A stretch of DNA of 64,000 nucleotides from Pseudomonas lalucatii (GCF_018398425.1 NZ_JADPMV010000001.1:1798001-1862000), one strand, 5' to 3'. Shown: positions 34,785 through 45,013, numbered from the stretch's first letter. The notes: generated from the sequence alone by a model not told the origin. Translations and numbers: made by a program.

Positions 34785-34949
34785 AATACTGCTTGGGTTT
34801 TGAGAAAACCCTAAACTTGGCTCAGCAATCGCAAATCTCTTACTTAAAAGAGGTAACTCTCGAATTAACGAGTGTTGCTTTGTGATGCTGATAATCAGTT
34901 GACTACCAGTCTTACCTCACAAGCACCCACACGAATTGCTTGATTCAGT

Positions 34950-34961
34950 TGTTAAAGAACA
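34950..34961 (-). promoter_or_regulatory. leader boxA antitermination site, upstream copy
   Basis: TGTTCTTTAACA on the minus strand, as in the downstream operon. Confidence 0.75.
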
Positions 34962-34995
34962 GTTGGTTAAGTCTTTCGTCTCAACCGAGGCGCGC

Positions 34996-35023
34996 ATTCT
35001 ACAGCAGCCTCATCTTCCGTCAA
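34996..35023 (-). promoter_or_regulatory. rRNA promoter nearest to the upstream operon
   Basis: TTGACG, a 16-bp spacer and TAGAAT, followed by GCGCGCC; the duplicate of the promoter at 29429-29456. It is the innermost of four in tandem. Confidence 0.8.
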
Positions 35024-35101
35024 GCAGTTTCGAAAAATTCTTTTCAAACTCAACCGCTTGCGCCTTCGATCGGCTTTCAGCCCCTCGTCAGCGGGAGGCG
35101 A

Positions 35102-35129
35102 ATTCTACAGCGCTCAAACCCGCTGTCAA
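35102..35129 (-). promoter_or_regulatory. rRNA promoter, second in tandem
   Basis: The minus strand has TTGACA (35129-35124), a 16-bp spacer and TAGAAT (35107-35102), then TCGCC. It lies outside the duplicated unit. Confidence 0.8.
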
Positions 35130-35206
35130 CCACCTCTTTCAACCGCCTCCGATCGACTCGACCGAAGCGCCGACAGGATCAACCACTCACCCTGCCAGGC
35201 CGGCGC

Positions 35207-35234
35207 ATTCTACGCAGCTTTCGCTGCATTGCAA
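35207..35234 (-). promoter_or_regulatory. rRNA promoter, third in tandem
   Basis: TTGCAA (35234-35229), a 16-bp spacer and TAGAAT (35212-35207), then the GC-rich discriminator GCGCCGG. The -35 is weaker than its neighbours. Confidence 0.65.
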
Positions 35235-35304
35235 CCCCTATTTTTAAGTCAACCAATTGATTTACAAGAGGTTTTCCGAGAGGTCCGCGCCGGAAGTGGT
35301 GCGC

Positions 35305-35332
35305 ATTATAGGCCCCGCTCGCGACAGGTCAA
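35305..35332 (-). promoter_or_regulatory. rRNA promoter, outermost in tandem
   Basis: TTGACC (35332-35327), a 16-bp spacer and a perfect TATAAT (35310-35305), then GCGCACC. The A/T-rich AAAATAAAGCG before the -35 could serve as an UP element. Confidence 0.8.
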
Positions 35333-35342
35333 CGCTTTATTT

Positions 35343-35522
35343 TACATTTGTTCGCATTCAGCTCCCGATGGCGGTCCACACGCTGCTGAGAGCACCATGC
35401 GCGGCACATAAGCCCGGGAAAAGCGGGAAAAGAAGAAGCACGGAAAAGAACGCGAAGGGAAACAACAAGGCAACTCTGCAGCCACGAAAGACAACGCACT
35501 GCAGAGCCTAGCAAAGACCGAA
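35343..35522. other. gap between the rRNA promoters and pssA
   Basis: 180 bases with no gene. The plus strand is purine-rich (repeated GGAAAAG, GAAGAAG and GAAGGGAAAC), so the minus strand has pyrimidine runs downstream of pssA. This is the position for upstream activator (Fis-type) sites of the rRNA promoters, but I see no clear consensus. Confidence 0.4.
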
Positions 35523-36338
35523 TCACTTCACCGACTTGCGCCGACGCAACTGCAACAAGTACTGCAAGGGGCCGGAAGCGGCGTAGGCCAGGAAGATGAT
35601 CAGGAGTATCCGCGGTGGATCGCTGAAGACCACGGCGAACAGCAGCACGACCACTAGAATCGCGACAAAGGGCACCCGCCCCTTCAGGTCCAGGTCCTTG
35701 AAGCTGTAGTACTTGATGTTGCTGACCATGAGCATGCCCGCAGCCGCTACCAGAACCGCCACGCCAAAGGCCATATTCGAGCCCTTGATGCCGAAATCAC
35801 TGAAGGCCCAGACAGTGCCGGCGACGACACCGGCCGCTGCCGGGCTGGCCAGACCAATGAAGTAGCGCTTGTCGGTGGTGCCGATCTGCGTATTGAAGCG
35901 CGCGAGGCGCAGCGCCGCTCCGGCGACGTATATGAACGCCACCATCCAGCCTACCTTGCCCATGCTGCCCAGTGCCCACTCGAACGCCAACAACGCCGGA
36001 GCCACCCCGAAGGCGACCATATCGGACAAGGAGTCGTATTCGGCGCCGAAGGCGCTCTGAGTATTGGTCAGGCGCGCCACCCGGCCATCGAGGCTATCCA
36101 GCACCATGGCCACGAACACGGCGGCGGCGGCCACGTAGAAGTTGCCGTTCATGGCATTGATGATGGCGTAGAAGCCCGCAAACAGGTTCGCCGTGGTGAA
36201 GAGGTTGGGCAGCAGGTAGACGCCGCGGTGACGAACCTTGCGCCCCTCATCGTCATGCCCTTCCTCGACATGCTCGTCGATTGGCAGGAGGCTCTCTTCG
36301 TCGGCGGCCGACTTGGGCTCTTCTGGACGTTCGTTCAT
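35523..36338 (-). CDS. pssA: CDP-diacylglycerol-serine O-phosphatidyltransferase
   Basis: 271 residues from the ATG at 36338 (MNERPEEPK; AAGGTG 8 bases upstream; a GTG three codons earlier is less likely). It makes phosphatidylserine from CDP-diacylglycerol and serine, the first step to phosphatidylethanolamine. The CDP-alcohol phosphotransferase signature is complete: DSLDGRVAR, 8 residues, GAEYDSLSD (DGxxAR...GxxxDxxxD). The acidic first 35 residues are cytosolic. About eight membrane helices follow, and the tail is basic (RRRKSVK). This membrane-bound type II PssA is the usual Pseudomonas form. It follows ilvC on the same strand after a terminator hairpin. Confidence 0.94.
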   Translation of the reverse strand: MNERPEEPKSAADEESLLPIDEHVEEGHDDEGRKVRHRGVYLLPNLFTTANLFAGFYAIINAMNGNFYVAAAAVFVAMVLDSLDGRVARLTNTQSAFGAEYDSLSDMVAFGVAPALLAFEWALGSMGKVGWMVAFIYVAGAALRLARFNTQIGTTDKRYFIGLASPAAAGVVAGTVWAFSDFGIKGSNMAFGVAVLVAAAGMLMVSNIKYYSFKDLDLKGRVPFVAILVVVLLFAVVFSDPPRILLIIFLAYAASGPLQYLLQLRRRKSVK

Positions 36339-36448
36339 GAACAACACCTTGCAACGGATAGGAGAATTTCGGCGAACAGCAACCAGGGCAACAGGCTGCC
36401 CGCCCGCCTCGATGACCAGGCTTTATACCAGAAGCCTCGCTACAGAAC

Positions 36449-36475
36449 GAAAAAACGCGGCCAAGGCCGCGTTCT
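36449..36475 (-). terminator. terminator after ilvC
   Basis: On the minus strand AACGCGGCC pairs with GGCCGCGTT across a 2-base loop, followed directly by TTTTTCG. It lies 20 bases past the ilvC stop and separates ilvC from pssA. Confidence 0.8.
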
Positions 36476-36493
36476 TTCTAACACCGACAGGGC

Positions 36494-37570
<1,077 letters not shown>

Positions 37571-37587
37571 TTAAGTGATCCGCACCG

Positions 37588-37611
37588 TTGCGTAAAATGA
37601 TATATTTGCAA
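37588..37611. promoter_or_regulatory. probable IlvY operator between ilvC and ilvY
   Basis: A near-palindrome, TTGCGTAAAATGATATATTTGCAA (written here as TTGCG, AT-rich 14 bases, TTGCAA), in the 128-base divergent gap. TTGC...GCAA ends with an AT-rich centre fit a LysR-type T-N11-A site. The AT-rich core also offers -10 sequences. Confidence 0.55.
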
Positions 37612-37638
37612 CACAACATGCCGAAATACGAAACAACA

Positions 37639-38520
37639 ATGGACAGCCACGCCCTCAAGCTTTTTCTTGCCCTGGCAGACAACCTGCACTTCGGCAAAAC
37701 CAGCCGCGAGCAGCACGTCAGCCCCTCCGCACTCAGTCGCTGCATCAAGCAGCTGGAAGATGAACTCGGCGCACAGCTGTTCCTGCGCGACAATCGCTCG
37801 GTCCGCCTGACCCGCGAGGGGCAGCAGTTCCGCGAGTACGCCAGCGAGGTCATGAATGGCTGGCAGGCCATTCGCCAGGCGTTCCGGCAGGACCAGCTGG
37901 TTCTGCACGGCGAACTCTCCCTGTACTGCTCCGTCACGGCCAGCTACAGCTTCCTCTACGACATCCTCAGCAGCTTTCGACAGGACTACCCGCGCATCGA
38001 AATGAAGCTGCACACCGGCGACCCGGCAAGAGCCGTCGAACGCGTGCAGCAAGGACTGGAAGATCTTGCCATCGGCGCCCGCCCCGACCACTTACCCGCC
38101 GGCATCGATTTTCAGTCGATCACTCGCTCCGAGCTGCGCTTCATCGGCCCGCAGTCGCCACAGCTCCTGACCGAAGACCAGCTGATCCACCCCGACGCGG
38201 AAAGCTGGAAAGATGTGCCGATGATCCTATCGGAAGAAGGCCTGGCCAGAACCCGGACCGACCGGTGGCTGAAAAGCCACAACATCAAACCGCGCATCTA
38301 CGCCCAGGTGAGTGGCAACGAAGCTATCGTGAGCATGGTGAGCCTGGGGTTCGGCATAGGCGTGGCGCCGCAGATCGTGCTCGACAACAGTCCGCTGACC
38401 GCACGCATTCGCATCTACGACATTCAGCCGCCGTTGACCGCCTACGATATCGGCCTGTTCGCGCTGCAGAAGCGCCTCAAGGACCCGCTGATCGCGGCCT
38501 TCTGGAATCGCCAGCAATAA
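37639..38520 (+). CDS. ilvY: LysR-type regulator IlvY
   Basis: 293 residues from the ATG at 37639. Upstream in-frame starts (37588, 37618) would run through the operator. The N-terminal winged helix (MDSHALKLFLALADNLHFGK, then EQHVSPSALSRCIKQLEDELG) closely resembles E. coli IlvY, including HFGKTS and HVSPSALSR. The C-terminal part is a substrate-binding fold for the acetolactate-type inducer. It is divergent from ilvC, the classical IlvY arrangement. In the P. aeruginosa order I recall, ilvH and ilvC are direct neighbours with no ilvY between, so this gene is a lineage-specific insertion or an ancestral retention. Confidence 0.88.
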   Translation: MDSHALKLFLALADNLHFGKTSREQHVSPSALSRCIKQLEDELGAQLFLRDNRSVRLTREGQQFREYASEVMNGWQAIRQAFRQDQLVLHGELSLYCSVTASYSFLYDILSSFRQDYPRIEMKLHTGDPARAVERVQQGLEDLAIGARPDHLPAGIDFQSITRSELRFIGPQSPQLLTEDQLIHPDAESWKDVPMILSEEGLARTRTDRWLKSHNIKPRIYAQVSGNEAIVSMVSLGFGIGVAPQIVLDNSPLTARIRIYDIQPPLTAYDIGLFALQKRLKDPLIAAFWNRQQ

Positions 38521-38533
38521 TCTGCGGCGAAAA

Positions 38534-38558
38534 AAAGCCCCGCACTGGTCGGGGCTTT
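38534..38558. terminator. bidirectional terminator between ilvY and ilvH
   Basis: AAAGCCCCG and CGGGGCTTT form a 9-bp stem around a 7-base loop. There is an A-run on one flank (GCGAAAAAAAG) and CTTTCTTC on the other, so it works for both convergent genes. Confidence 0.85.
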
Positions 38559-38572
38559 CTTCAGCATGGCAG

Positions 38573-39064
38573 TCAGATACTCAGCACCTTGTCGCCCCGG
38601 GCGATGCCGGTGACGCCGCTGCGTACGGTTTCCAGGATCGACGCGGTGCCGACGGCCTGAATGAAGCTGTCCAGCTTGTCGCTCGTGCCAGCCAGTTGAA
38701 TGGTGTAGACGCTGGTATTCACGTCGACGATCTGCCCACGGAAGATGTCGGTGGTGCGCTTGACCTCGGCGCGCTGGGCGCCGGTGGCCTTGACCTTGAC
38801 CAGCATCAGCTCGCGCTCGATATGGGCGCTTTCCGACAGGTCCACCAGCTTGACCACCTCGATCAGCTTGTTGAGGTTCTTGGTGATCTGCTCGATCACC
38901 TCATCGTGGCCGACGGTCGTCAGGGTCAGACGCGACAGGGTCGGATCTTCGGTCGGCGCCACGGTCAGGCTTTCGATGTTGTAGTTGCGTTGCGAGAACA
39001 GACCGACCACACGGGACAAAGCGCCTGGCTCGTTTTCCAGCAGCAGGGAGATAATGTGTCGCAT
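38573..39064 (-). CDS. ilvH: acetolactate synthase small (regulatory) subunit
   Basis: 163 residues. The N-terminal ACT domain (MRHIISLLLENEPGALSRVVGLFSQR) binds valine for feedback inhibition and activates the catalytic subunit. The C-terminal domain (RAEVKRTTDIFRGQIVDV, then YTIQLAGTSDKLDSFI) completes the standard IlvH length. It starts 2 bases after the stop of ilvI, so the two subunits are translated together. Confidence 0.96.
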   Translation of the reverse strand: MRHIISLLLENEPGALSRVVGLFSQRNYNIESLTVAPTEDPTLSRLTLTTVGHDEVIEQITKNLNKLIEVVKLVDLSESAHIERELMLVKVKATGAQRAEVKRTTDIFRGQIVDVNTSVYTIQLAGTSDKLDSFIQAVGTASILETVRSGVTGIARGDKVLSI

Positions 39065-39066
39065 GG

Positions 39067-40791
39067 TTAGGTCCGCTCCGTCTTGCTCAGCCACATATCG
39101 CGCATCGCCCCGTCCTTGATCTGCATCGGATAGACGTGCTCGCTGGTGTCGACCTGGATATCGAGGAACACCAGGCGATCCTTCATCGCGAAGGCCTGCT
39201 CCATCATCGGCTTGAGGTCCTTCAGCTCGGTGATACGCATGCCGACGTGACCGTAGGCCTCGGCCAGCTTGACGAAGTCCGGCAACGACTCCATGTAGGA
39301 GTGCGAGTGGCGGCTGCTGTACATCATGTCCTGCCACTGGCGCACCATGCCCAGGGCGCCGTTGTTCAGGTTGACGATCTTCACCGGCAGGTCGTACTGC
39401 AGGCAGGTCGACAGCTCCTGGATGTTCATCTGGATGCTGCCTTCGCCGGTCACGCAGGCCACATGGTCATCCGGGAAGCTCAGCTTGACGCCCATCGCCG
39501 CCGGCAAGCCGAAGCCCATGGTGCCGAGGCCGCCGGAGTTGATCCAGCGGTTAGGCTTGTTGAAGCGGTAGTACTGGGCGGCGAACATCTGGTGCTGGCC
39601 GACGTCGGAGGTGACGAAGGCGTCGCCCTGGGTCACCTCGCAGAGGGTCTCGATCACGGTCTGCGGCTTGATGATGCTGCCATCGCCCTTGTCGTAGGGG
39701 AACATGCCGCGGCTGCCGCGCCACTCGTCGATCTGCTTCCACCAGCTGGACAGCGCCGCCTTGCTCGGGCTCTCGCCGATCTCCTTGAGGATCGCGACCA
39801 TCTCGGTCAGCACGCTGTCCACCGGCCCGACGATCGGGATGTCGGCCTTGATGGTCTTGGAGATCGAGGCCGGGTCGATGTCGATATGGATGATCTTGGC
39901 GCTCGGGCAGAACTTGCCGGCACCGTTGATCACCCGGTCGTCGAAACGCGCACCGACGGCGAGGATCACATCTGCGTGGTGCATAGCCAAGTTGGCCGTG
40001 TAGCTGCCATGCATGCCGAGCATGCCGAGGAACTGGCGGTCGCCGCCTGGGTAGCCCCCCAACCCCATCAGGGTGTTGGTCACCGGCAGGTTGAGCATCT
40101 GCGCCAATTCGGTCAGCGGCGCCGCGGCGCCGCCCATGATCACCCCACCACCGGAGTAGACCACCGGCCGCTTGGCGCTGAGCAGCAGTTCCGCGGCCTT
40201 GCGAATCTGCCCAGAATGGCCGCGAACGGCCGGACTGTAGGAGCGCAGCTTGGCCTTCTTCGGATAGACGTACTCGAACTTCTCGGCCGGATTGGTCATG
40301 TCCTTGGGAATGTCCACGACCACCGGACCGGGACGGCCGGACTGGGCCAGGTAGAAGGCCTTCTTCATGACTTCCGGGATTTCGGCGGCATGCTTGATCA
40401 TGAAGCTGTGCTTCACGATCGGCCGGGAGATACCGATCATGTCGGTTTCCTGGAAGGCATCGGTACCGACCATGTTGCTCGGCACCTGACCGGACAGCAC
40501 CACCATCGGAATGGAGTCCATATAGGCGGTGGCGATACCGGTGATGGCGTTGGTCGCGCCCGGACCGGACGTCACCAGCACCACGCCGGCCTTGCCGGTA
40601 GCGCGGGCGTAGCCGTCAGCCATATGGGTTGCCGCTTGTTCGTGGCGAACCAGGATGTGATTGACTTCCGGTTCCTTGAACAGGGCATCGTAGATATGCA
40701 GCAGGGCACCGCCTGGGTACCCGTAGATGTTCTTCACGCCTTCGTCACGCAAAAAGCGGACGACCATTTCAGCGCCGGATAAAAGCTCCAC
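39067..40791 (-). CDS. ilvI: acetolactate synthase large (catalytic) subunit
   Basis: 574 residues starting at GTG 40791 ([14 protein letters not shown]). This was chosen because AAGAGG lies 8 bases before it and the length then matches the Pseudomonas enzyme; a GTG three codons earlier falls on the ribosome-binding site. It condenses two pyruvates, or pyruvate and 2-oxobutyrate, using ThDP, FAD and magnesium. The catalytic Glu is in [19 protein letters not shown]. The ThDP-binding motif begins [12 protein letters not shown] (GDGS-type with Glu) and ends in NLNN. The FAD region lies around [11 protein letters not shown]. It forms an operon with ilvH. Confidence 0.96.
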   Translation of the reverse strand: MELLSGAEMVVRFLRDEGVKNIYGYPGGALLHIYDALFKEPEVNHILVRHEQAATHMADGYARATGKAGVVLVTSGPGATNAITGIATAYMDSIPMVVLSGQVPSNMVGTDAFQETDMIGISRPIVKHSFMIKHAAEIPEVMKKAFYLAQSGRPGPVVVDIPKDMTNPAEKFEYVYPKKAKLRSYSPAVRGHSGQIRKAAELLLSAKRPVVYSGGGVIMGGAAAPLTELAQMLNLPVTNTLMGLGGYPGGDRQFLGMLGMHGSYTANLAMHHADVILAVGARFDDRVINGAGKFCPSAKIIHIDIDPASISKTIKADIPIVGPVDSVLTEMVAILKEIGESPSKAALSSWWKQIDEWRGSRGMFPYDKGDGSIIKPQTVIETLCEVTQGDAFVTSDVGQHQMFAAQYYRFNKPNRWINSGGLGTMGFGLPAAMGVKLSFPDDHVACVTGEGSIQMNIQELSTCLQYDLPVKIVNLNNGALGMVRQWQDMMYSSRHSHSYMESLPDFVKLAEAYGHVGMRITELKDLKPMMEQAFAMKDRLVFLDIQVDTSEHVYPMQIKDGAMRDMWLSKTERT

Positions 40792-40800
40792 GTTGTTCAC

Positions 40801-41191
40801 CTCTTGAACGCCAGAATGTCACCCGACAACGAGTGACTCTTAGTAGGTATTACTGGTCAGCGGACTTGCACGACTGTGGTCGTGAACTCTGAACATCGGC
40901 ATGACGAGTAACGGAACAGCCCATGGTCTTGCGGGACTGACCCTCCCAGCGCGAGGTAACGCGTTGCGGGTAACACGGTTCGGCACGGGTAGCGCCTCTT
41001 GTTGCTGAGCTGGAGGACACTTGCGGCGGACTCCACTACAGCGAACGTTGGATTGTTCGGATTAGGCGGGGGCAAGTCAAGCGGTCCGTAACGGATTTCG
41101 CAATCTTCTGCTGTGACGCAGCGCAGGATGAAGAATCGGTCGATTTGGTTATAGTAAGCCCCAGCTTCCGCCGCCCTTAAAAGGAAACAGC
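40801..41191. other. 391-base gap upstream of ilvI; no gene found
   Basis: The divergent gap between ilvI and the DUF4124 gene. I found no leader peptide rich in Ile, Leu or Val and no clear attenuator hairpin before ilvI. GC is slightly lower near both ends, as expected for promoters, and GGTTATAGTAAG about 40 bases before 41192 may be a -10 region for the DUF4124 gene. Confidence 0.4.
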
Positions 41192-41626
41192 ATGCGCCGC
41201 ACTATCCTCACCAGCAGCTTGCTGCTCGCCCTGAGCGCAACCGCCATGGCCAGCCAGGTGTACAGGTGGGTCGACGCCCAGGGCGTCACCCATTTCGGTG
41301 CGCAGCCTCCGCAAGGCGCACAGGCCACCACCATCAACACCGCCGCACCGCCGCCCAAGCCGGCCGAGGCGCAAGCCGCACCGACCTTCCAGAGCATCGC
41401 CGACCCTGAACAGGCCGCCATCGACGAGAAGGTGAAGCGCGAGGTCGCGGCCAAGGAGGCCGAGCGCAAGCAGTATTGCGAGAGCATACGCACCAACCTG
41501 GCCCAGCTGCAGAACAACCCGCGCGTGCGCATCGAAGTCGATGGCGAGGTACGGCGTCTCAGCGAGGAGGAACGTCAGGAGCGTATCGGCGCGGCACAGA
41601 AGTCGATTGCCGACAATTGCAAGTGA
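41192..41626 (+). CDS. DUF4124 exported protein
   Basis: 144 residues. Signal peptide 1-21 (MRRTILTSSLLLALSATAMA). The DUF4124 core then follows: QVYRWVDAQGVTHFGAQPPQG (VYKWVDxxGxxHyxdxPP). Next come a Pro/Ala linker and a charged C-terminal helix with two cysteines (QYCESI and ADNCK) that could pair. AAAAGGAAAC precedes the ATG. It is periplasmic, with function unknown for the family. It occupies the gap between the ilvI promoter and the mrcB cluster. Confidence 0.85.
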   Translation: MRRTILTSSLLLALSATAMASQVYRWVDAQGVTHFGAQPPQGAQATTINTAAPPPKPAEAQAAPTFQSIADPEQAAIDEKVKREVAAKEAERKQYCESIRTNLAQLQNNPRVRIEVDGEVRRLSEEERQERIGAAQKSIADNCK

Positions 41627-41642
41627 AACACCGGGCGCGGCC

Positions 41643-41972
41643 TCAGTCCGCGCCGCCGATCAGCCGGTCGAATTCGCCGAGCAGGCAAATCAGCTCGCCG
41701 GCCTGGGCCGCCCGATCACTGTAGACCTGCTCGGCCATCGGCCGAATACCGGAAACGCTGGGCAACTGTGCCCCGGCCTCGAGCATCTGCTTCATGCGCG
41801 GCAGGAATATCCACTGCAACCACTGCTCGAACGCCATGCTGTCGACGCAAAACGGCTGCTGGCTGGCCAGCGCCTGCGCGCTGGGCGGCTGCTCGCTCCA
41901 CCAGCCCTGGACGCGCAACTCACGCTCGATCAGCAACAACTGCTCGGCGATGGCGGATACCCGCGCCTCCAT
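41643..41972 (-). CDS. YqcC-family protein
   Basis: 109 residues from the ATG at 41972 (MEARVSAIAEQLLLIERELR). It contains the YqcC-type helical bundle: LRVQGWW, PSAQALASQQPFCVDSMAFEQWLQWIFLPRMKQMLE (FxxDTMxFxQWLQWVFIPRM in the family). This is a small cytosolic four-helix protein. In enterobacteria it neighbours truC, but here it is the last gene after mrcB and a lipoprotein. Its start overlaps the stop of the upstream lipoprotein gene (TGATG), so translation is coupled. Confidence 0.85.
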   Translation of the reverse strand: MEARVSAIAEQLLLIERELRVQGWWSEQPPSAQALASQQPFCVDSMAFEQWLQWIFLPRMKQMLEAGAQLPSVSGIRPMAEQVYSDRAAQAGELICLLGEFDRLIGGAD

Positions 41973-42679
41973 CAGAGATTGACCCGCGCGCGTTCGCGCG
42001 CCTGGGCGGCACCGGCGGGGTCGCCCTGCCGCTCGCGCGCCTGGGCGATCAGGTTCCACAGGCTGGCCTGCAAGGCCGGACGCCCACTGGCGTAGCTCAA
42101 GCCGCGACGGGCGAACTGTTCGGCCTGCGCCGCATCGCCCTGGGCCAGCCGCACCTCGGCCAGGCGGTAGAGCACCTGCGGCTCGCGCGGGGCGATACGC
42201 TGGGCCCGCTCCAGACTGGAGGCCGCGCCGTTCAGGTCGCCACTGCCCTGCTGCTGCTGGGCAGCCGTCAGCAGCGCCAGCACCGGACCGTCCAGCTGTT
42301 CGTCGGCGGCCAGGCCGCCGTTGCTGGGAATCCCGCTCGGCATCGAGGGCGCCGGCGGGCTGTAACCGCCCAACGGCTCGCCGATGCTCAGCGGGGCGCT
42401 GTCGGTGACGCCGCCAATCGGTGCGCTGGGCGCCGGGAAGGTCTGGATGGGCGCCGAACTACCGGCGCCCTGGGGCACCATCACCACCACCCCGGAATCC
42501 TGCGGAACGGCCTGGGGCTGAGGCTGGATGGCCGGCTGGCCATAGCTGCCACCACCCGCCTCCTGCTGCTCGTAGACCGAACCGCTGGAGTCGACCACAG
42601 GAATCGAGCCGCGCGGCACGCTGGCGCAGCCGCCCAGCATCACCGAGGCGGTTAGCGCAGGAATCCACCACTTAGTCAC
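41972..42679 (-). CDS. TPR-containing outer-membrane lipoprotein
   Basis: 235 residues starting at GTG 42679, with AGAGGA 6 bases upstream; an earlier GTG (42694) lies before that site. The signal peptide ends in a lipobox, MLGGC (Cys about residue 17), so it is lipid-modified. A Pro/Ser/Gly-rich linker of about 100 residues reaches out from the membrane. The last 110 residues are two or three TPR-like helix pairs (LLTAAQQQQGSGDLNGAASSL, ERAQRIAPREPQVLYRLAEV, QAEQFARRGLSYASG). The place beside mrcB suggests a partner or activator of PBP1b, as outer-membrane lipoproteins are in other bacteria. That link is inference. Confidence 0.8.
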   Translation of the reverse strand: MTKWWIPALTASVMLGGCASVPRGSIPVVDSSGSVYEQQEAGGGSYGQPAIQPQPQAVPQDSGVVVMVPQGAGSSAPIQTFPAPSAPIGGVTDSAPLSIGEPLGGYSPPAPSMPSGIPSNGGLAADEQLDGPVLALLTAAQQQQGSGDLNGAASSLERAQRIAPREPQVLYRLAEVRLAQGDAAQAEQFARRGLSYASGRPALQASLWNLIAQARERQGDPAGAAQARERARVNL

Positions 42680-42694
42680 GTCACATCCTCTCAC

Positions 42695-45013
42695 TTAATC
42701 CAACCAACCGCGTACCCAGTCCATCACCGAATCGACCGGGGCCTGAATGCCACAGGCCGGGCCGGGTAGCGGCTCACTCCCTCGAATATACGGCATCTGC
42801 ACGGCGTTCGGGCAGCTCGGATCGGAGCCTTGCCCGGTACCGGCATCGACCCAAGCCTGCTGCACGTTGTCCGGCAACGGCATGTCCAGCGGCAGCGGAT
42901 CGGCCTTGCGCATGAAGTCGGTCCAGACCTGCAAGGCGCCGCTGGCCCCGGTCAGCGGGGTCGGGCCGTTGTCATCGCGGCCGAGCCAGACCACGGCGAG
43001 CAGGTCCTGGCTGAAACCGGCGAACCAGCTGTCGCGCGAGTCGTTGCTGGTGCCGGTCTTGCCGGCCAGGTTCAGGGAGCCGGGCAATTGGTTGTACACC
43101 GAACGGCCGGTGCCTTCGCGCATGGTGCGCTGCATGGCGTTCTGCAGCAGGTAGATGGCGCCGGCGTCGAAGCGCTGCTGGATCTGGTAGGGATAGCGCT
43201 TGAGCGGCTCGCCTTCGGCGGTCAGCACACTGCGAATGCCGCGCAACGGCGTATTGAAGCCGCCGTTGGCCAGGGTCTGGTACATGTCCGCCACCTCCAT
43301 CGGCGTCAACGCCCCGGCGCCCAGCAGCATCGACGGATAGGCCGGCCACTTGCGCTCCACGCCGAGGCGCTCGAGGGTCTTGAGCACATTGGGCACGCCC
43401 AACTCCAGGCCCAGCTTGGCGGTGGACAGGTTGTAGGAGTTGGCCAGCCCCTGATACAGGTAGATGGTGCCATGGGCCTTGCGATCGTAGTTCTGCGGGC
43501 GCCAGACCTGACCGTCCTGCCCCTTGATGGAGAACGGCTGATCCTCCAGCAGGCTGGTCAGGGTGAACTGGCTGGGACGCTCCAGGGCGGTCAGGTAGAT
43601 CGCCGGCTTGATCAGCGAGCCGATCGGCCGCAGCGCATCCAGGGCCCGGTTGAAACCGGCGAAGCGCGGCTGGCGGCTGCCGATCAGCGCCTGCACCTCG
43701 CCGGTCTCCGGGTTGGTCACCACCATCCCGGCCTCCACCTGATCCACGCCCTTGCGCCCGGACAGGCGCTTCAACGACTCCGCCAGAGCGGCCTCGGCCT
43801 TGAGCTGGAGGATGGGGTCGAAACTGGTGAAGATGCGCAGCCCCTCTTCGGTCAGGTCGGCCTCGCGATAGTCCTCGCGCAACTGGCGCTTGACCAGGTC
43901 GAGGAACGCCGGGAAGGAGCTGTCGGCCAGGCTGCCGCGCTGGGTCACGCCGAGCGGCTTCTGCTTGGCCGCGGCCGCCACCTCGGCGGTGACCACGCCC
44001 TGCTCGAGCAGGATGTCCAGCACCAGGTTGCGCCGCTCCAGGGCACGCTCGGGGTTGCGCCGCGGGTTGTAGTAGGTCGGCCCCTTGACCATGCCCACCA
44101 GCAGCGCCACCTGGTCGAGCTTCAGCTCGTTGAGCGGCTGGCTGAAGAAATACTGGCTGGCCAGGCCGAAGCCATGCACCGCGCGCTGGCCGTCCTGGCC
44201 GAGGAACACCTCGTTGAGGTAGGCCTCGAGAATGTCCTTCTTGTCGTAGTGCAGTTCCAGCAGCACCGCCATCATGGCCTCGGTGGCCTTGCGCGTGAGG
44301 CTGCGCTCGTTGGTCAGGTAGAAGTTCTTCACCAGCTGCTGGGTCAGGGTGCTGCCGCCCTGGCGCAACTTGCCGGCCGTGGCGTTGATCCAGACCGCGC
44401 GGGCGATGCCCTTGGGCGACACGCCGAAGTGATTGAAGAACTCGCGGTCCTCGACCGCCACCAGGGTCTCCACCAGATACGGCGGCACCTGCTCCAGCTT
44501 GATCAGCACGCGGTCTTCCTGATGGGCCGGGTACAGCCCGCCGATCAGCATCGGCTCCAGGCGGGCCACCGCCAGGTTGCCGCCATTGCCCTGGTTGAGG
44601 CCGGCGACGTAGTCGCCGGAGAAGCGCACGCGCACGCGCTGCGCCGGCTCGCTGCTCTCGTAGAACTGGAAGCCGCGGGTGTGCAGCTCGATGCTGTTGC
44701 CGGCCACCGCCACTGCGCCCGGGCCGCTGGCCGCGCTCTCGCGGCGATAGCCGAGGGCGTCCAGCTCCTTGAGGAAATCGTTCTTCGCCAGCTTCTGCCC
44801 GACGAACAGTTCCAGGGGGCGGGCGTAGACCTTGGCCGGCACCGTCCAGCGCTTGCCGGAGAATTTCTCCTGCACCACGGCATCGAGATAGACGGCGAAG
44901 CCCGCCAGCACCACCAGAGCGACCAGGCCAAGCTTGAAAGCCCAGCCGAGCCAGGGGCGCATGCCGCGGGAACGACGTTTGGAACGGGAACGGGGGGATC
45001 GGGTACGAGTCAT
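42695..45013 (-). CDS. mrcB: penicillin-binding protein 1B, bifunctional transglycosylase-transpeptidase
   Basis: 772 residues. A basic cytosolic tail (1-20) is followed by one membrane helix (about 24-44), then the UB2H-like domain (about 60-150). The GT51 transglycosylase has its catalytic Glu188 in VAVEDREFFNHFG, followed by RQGGSTLTQQLVKN and RKATEAMMAVLLE. The transpeptidase has the nucleophile Ser466 in GSLIKP (SxxK), SYN at 526-528 and KTGTS at 652-656. It polymerises and crosslinks peptidoglycan in the periplasm. The length matches PBP1b (about 770-840). The downstream lipoprotein and yqcC genes follow in the same orientation with a 15-base gap. Confidence 0.97.
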   Translation of the reverse strand: MTRTRSPRSRSKRRSRGMRPWLGWAFKLGLVALVVLAGFAVYLDAVVQEKFSGKRWTVPAKVYARPLELFVGQKLAKNDFLKELDALGYRRESAASGPGAVAVAGNSIELHTRGFQFYESSEPAQRVRVRFSGDYVAGLNQGNGGNLAVARLEPMLIGGLYPAHQEDRVLIKLEQVPPYLVETLVAVEDREFFNHFGVSPKGIARAVWINATAGKLRQGGSTLTQQLVKNFYLTNERSLTRKATEAMMAVLLELHYDKKDILEAYLNEVFLGQDGQRAVHGFGLASQYFFSQPLNELKLDQVALLVGMVKGPTYYNPRRNPERALERRNLVLDILLEQGVVTAEVAAAAKQKPLGVTQRGSLADSSFPAFLDLVKRQLREDYREADLTEEGLRIFTSFDPILQLKAEAALAESLKRLSGRKGVDQVEAGMVVTNPETGEVQALIGSRQPRFAGFNRALDALRPIGSLIKPAIYLTALERPSQFTLTSLLEDQPFSIKGQDGQVWRPQNYDRKAHGTIYLYQGLANSYNLSTAKLGLELGVPNVLKTLERLGVERKWPAYPSMLLGAGALTPMEVADMYQTLANGGFNTPLRGIRSVLTAEGEPLKRYPYQIQQRFDAGAIYLLQNAMQRTMREGTGRSVYNQLPGSLNLAGKTGTSNDSRDSWFAGFSQDLLAVVWLGRDDNGPTPLTGASGALQVWTDFMRKADPLPLDMPLPDNVQQAWVDAGTGQGSDPSCPNAVQMPYIRGSEPLPGPACGIQAPVDSVMDWVRGWLD

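Noticed and set aside
40857..41075. Possible leader peptide or attenuator for ilvI
   Set aside because: The 72-residue frame is not enriched in Ile, Leu or Val and no terminator-antiterminator hairpin pair was seen.
41634..41654. Hairpin between the DUF4124 and YqcC genes as a terminator
   Set aside because: Only a 7-bp stem without a T-run, and it overlaps the YqcC stop codon; too weak to call.
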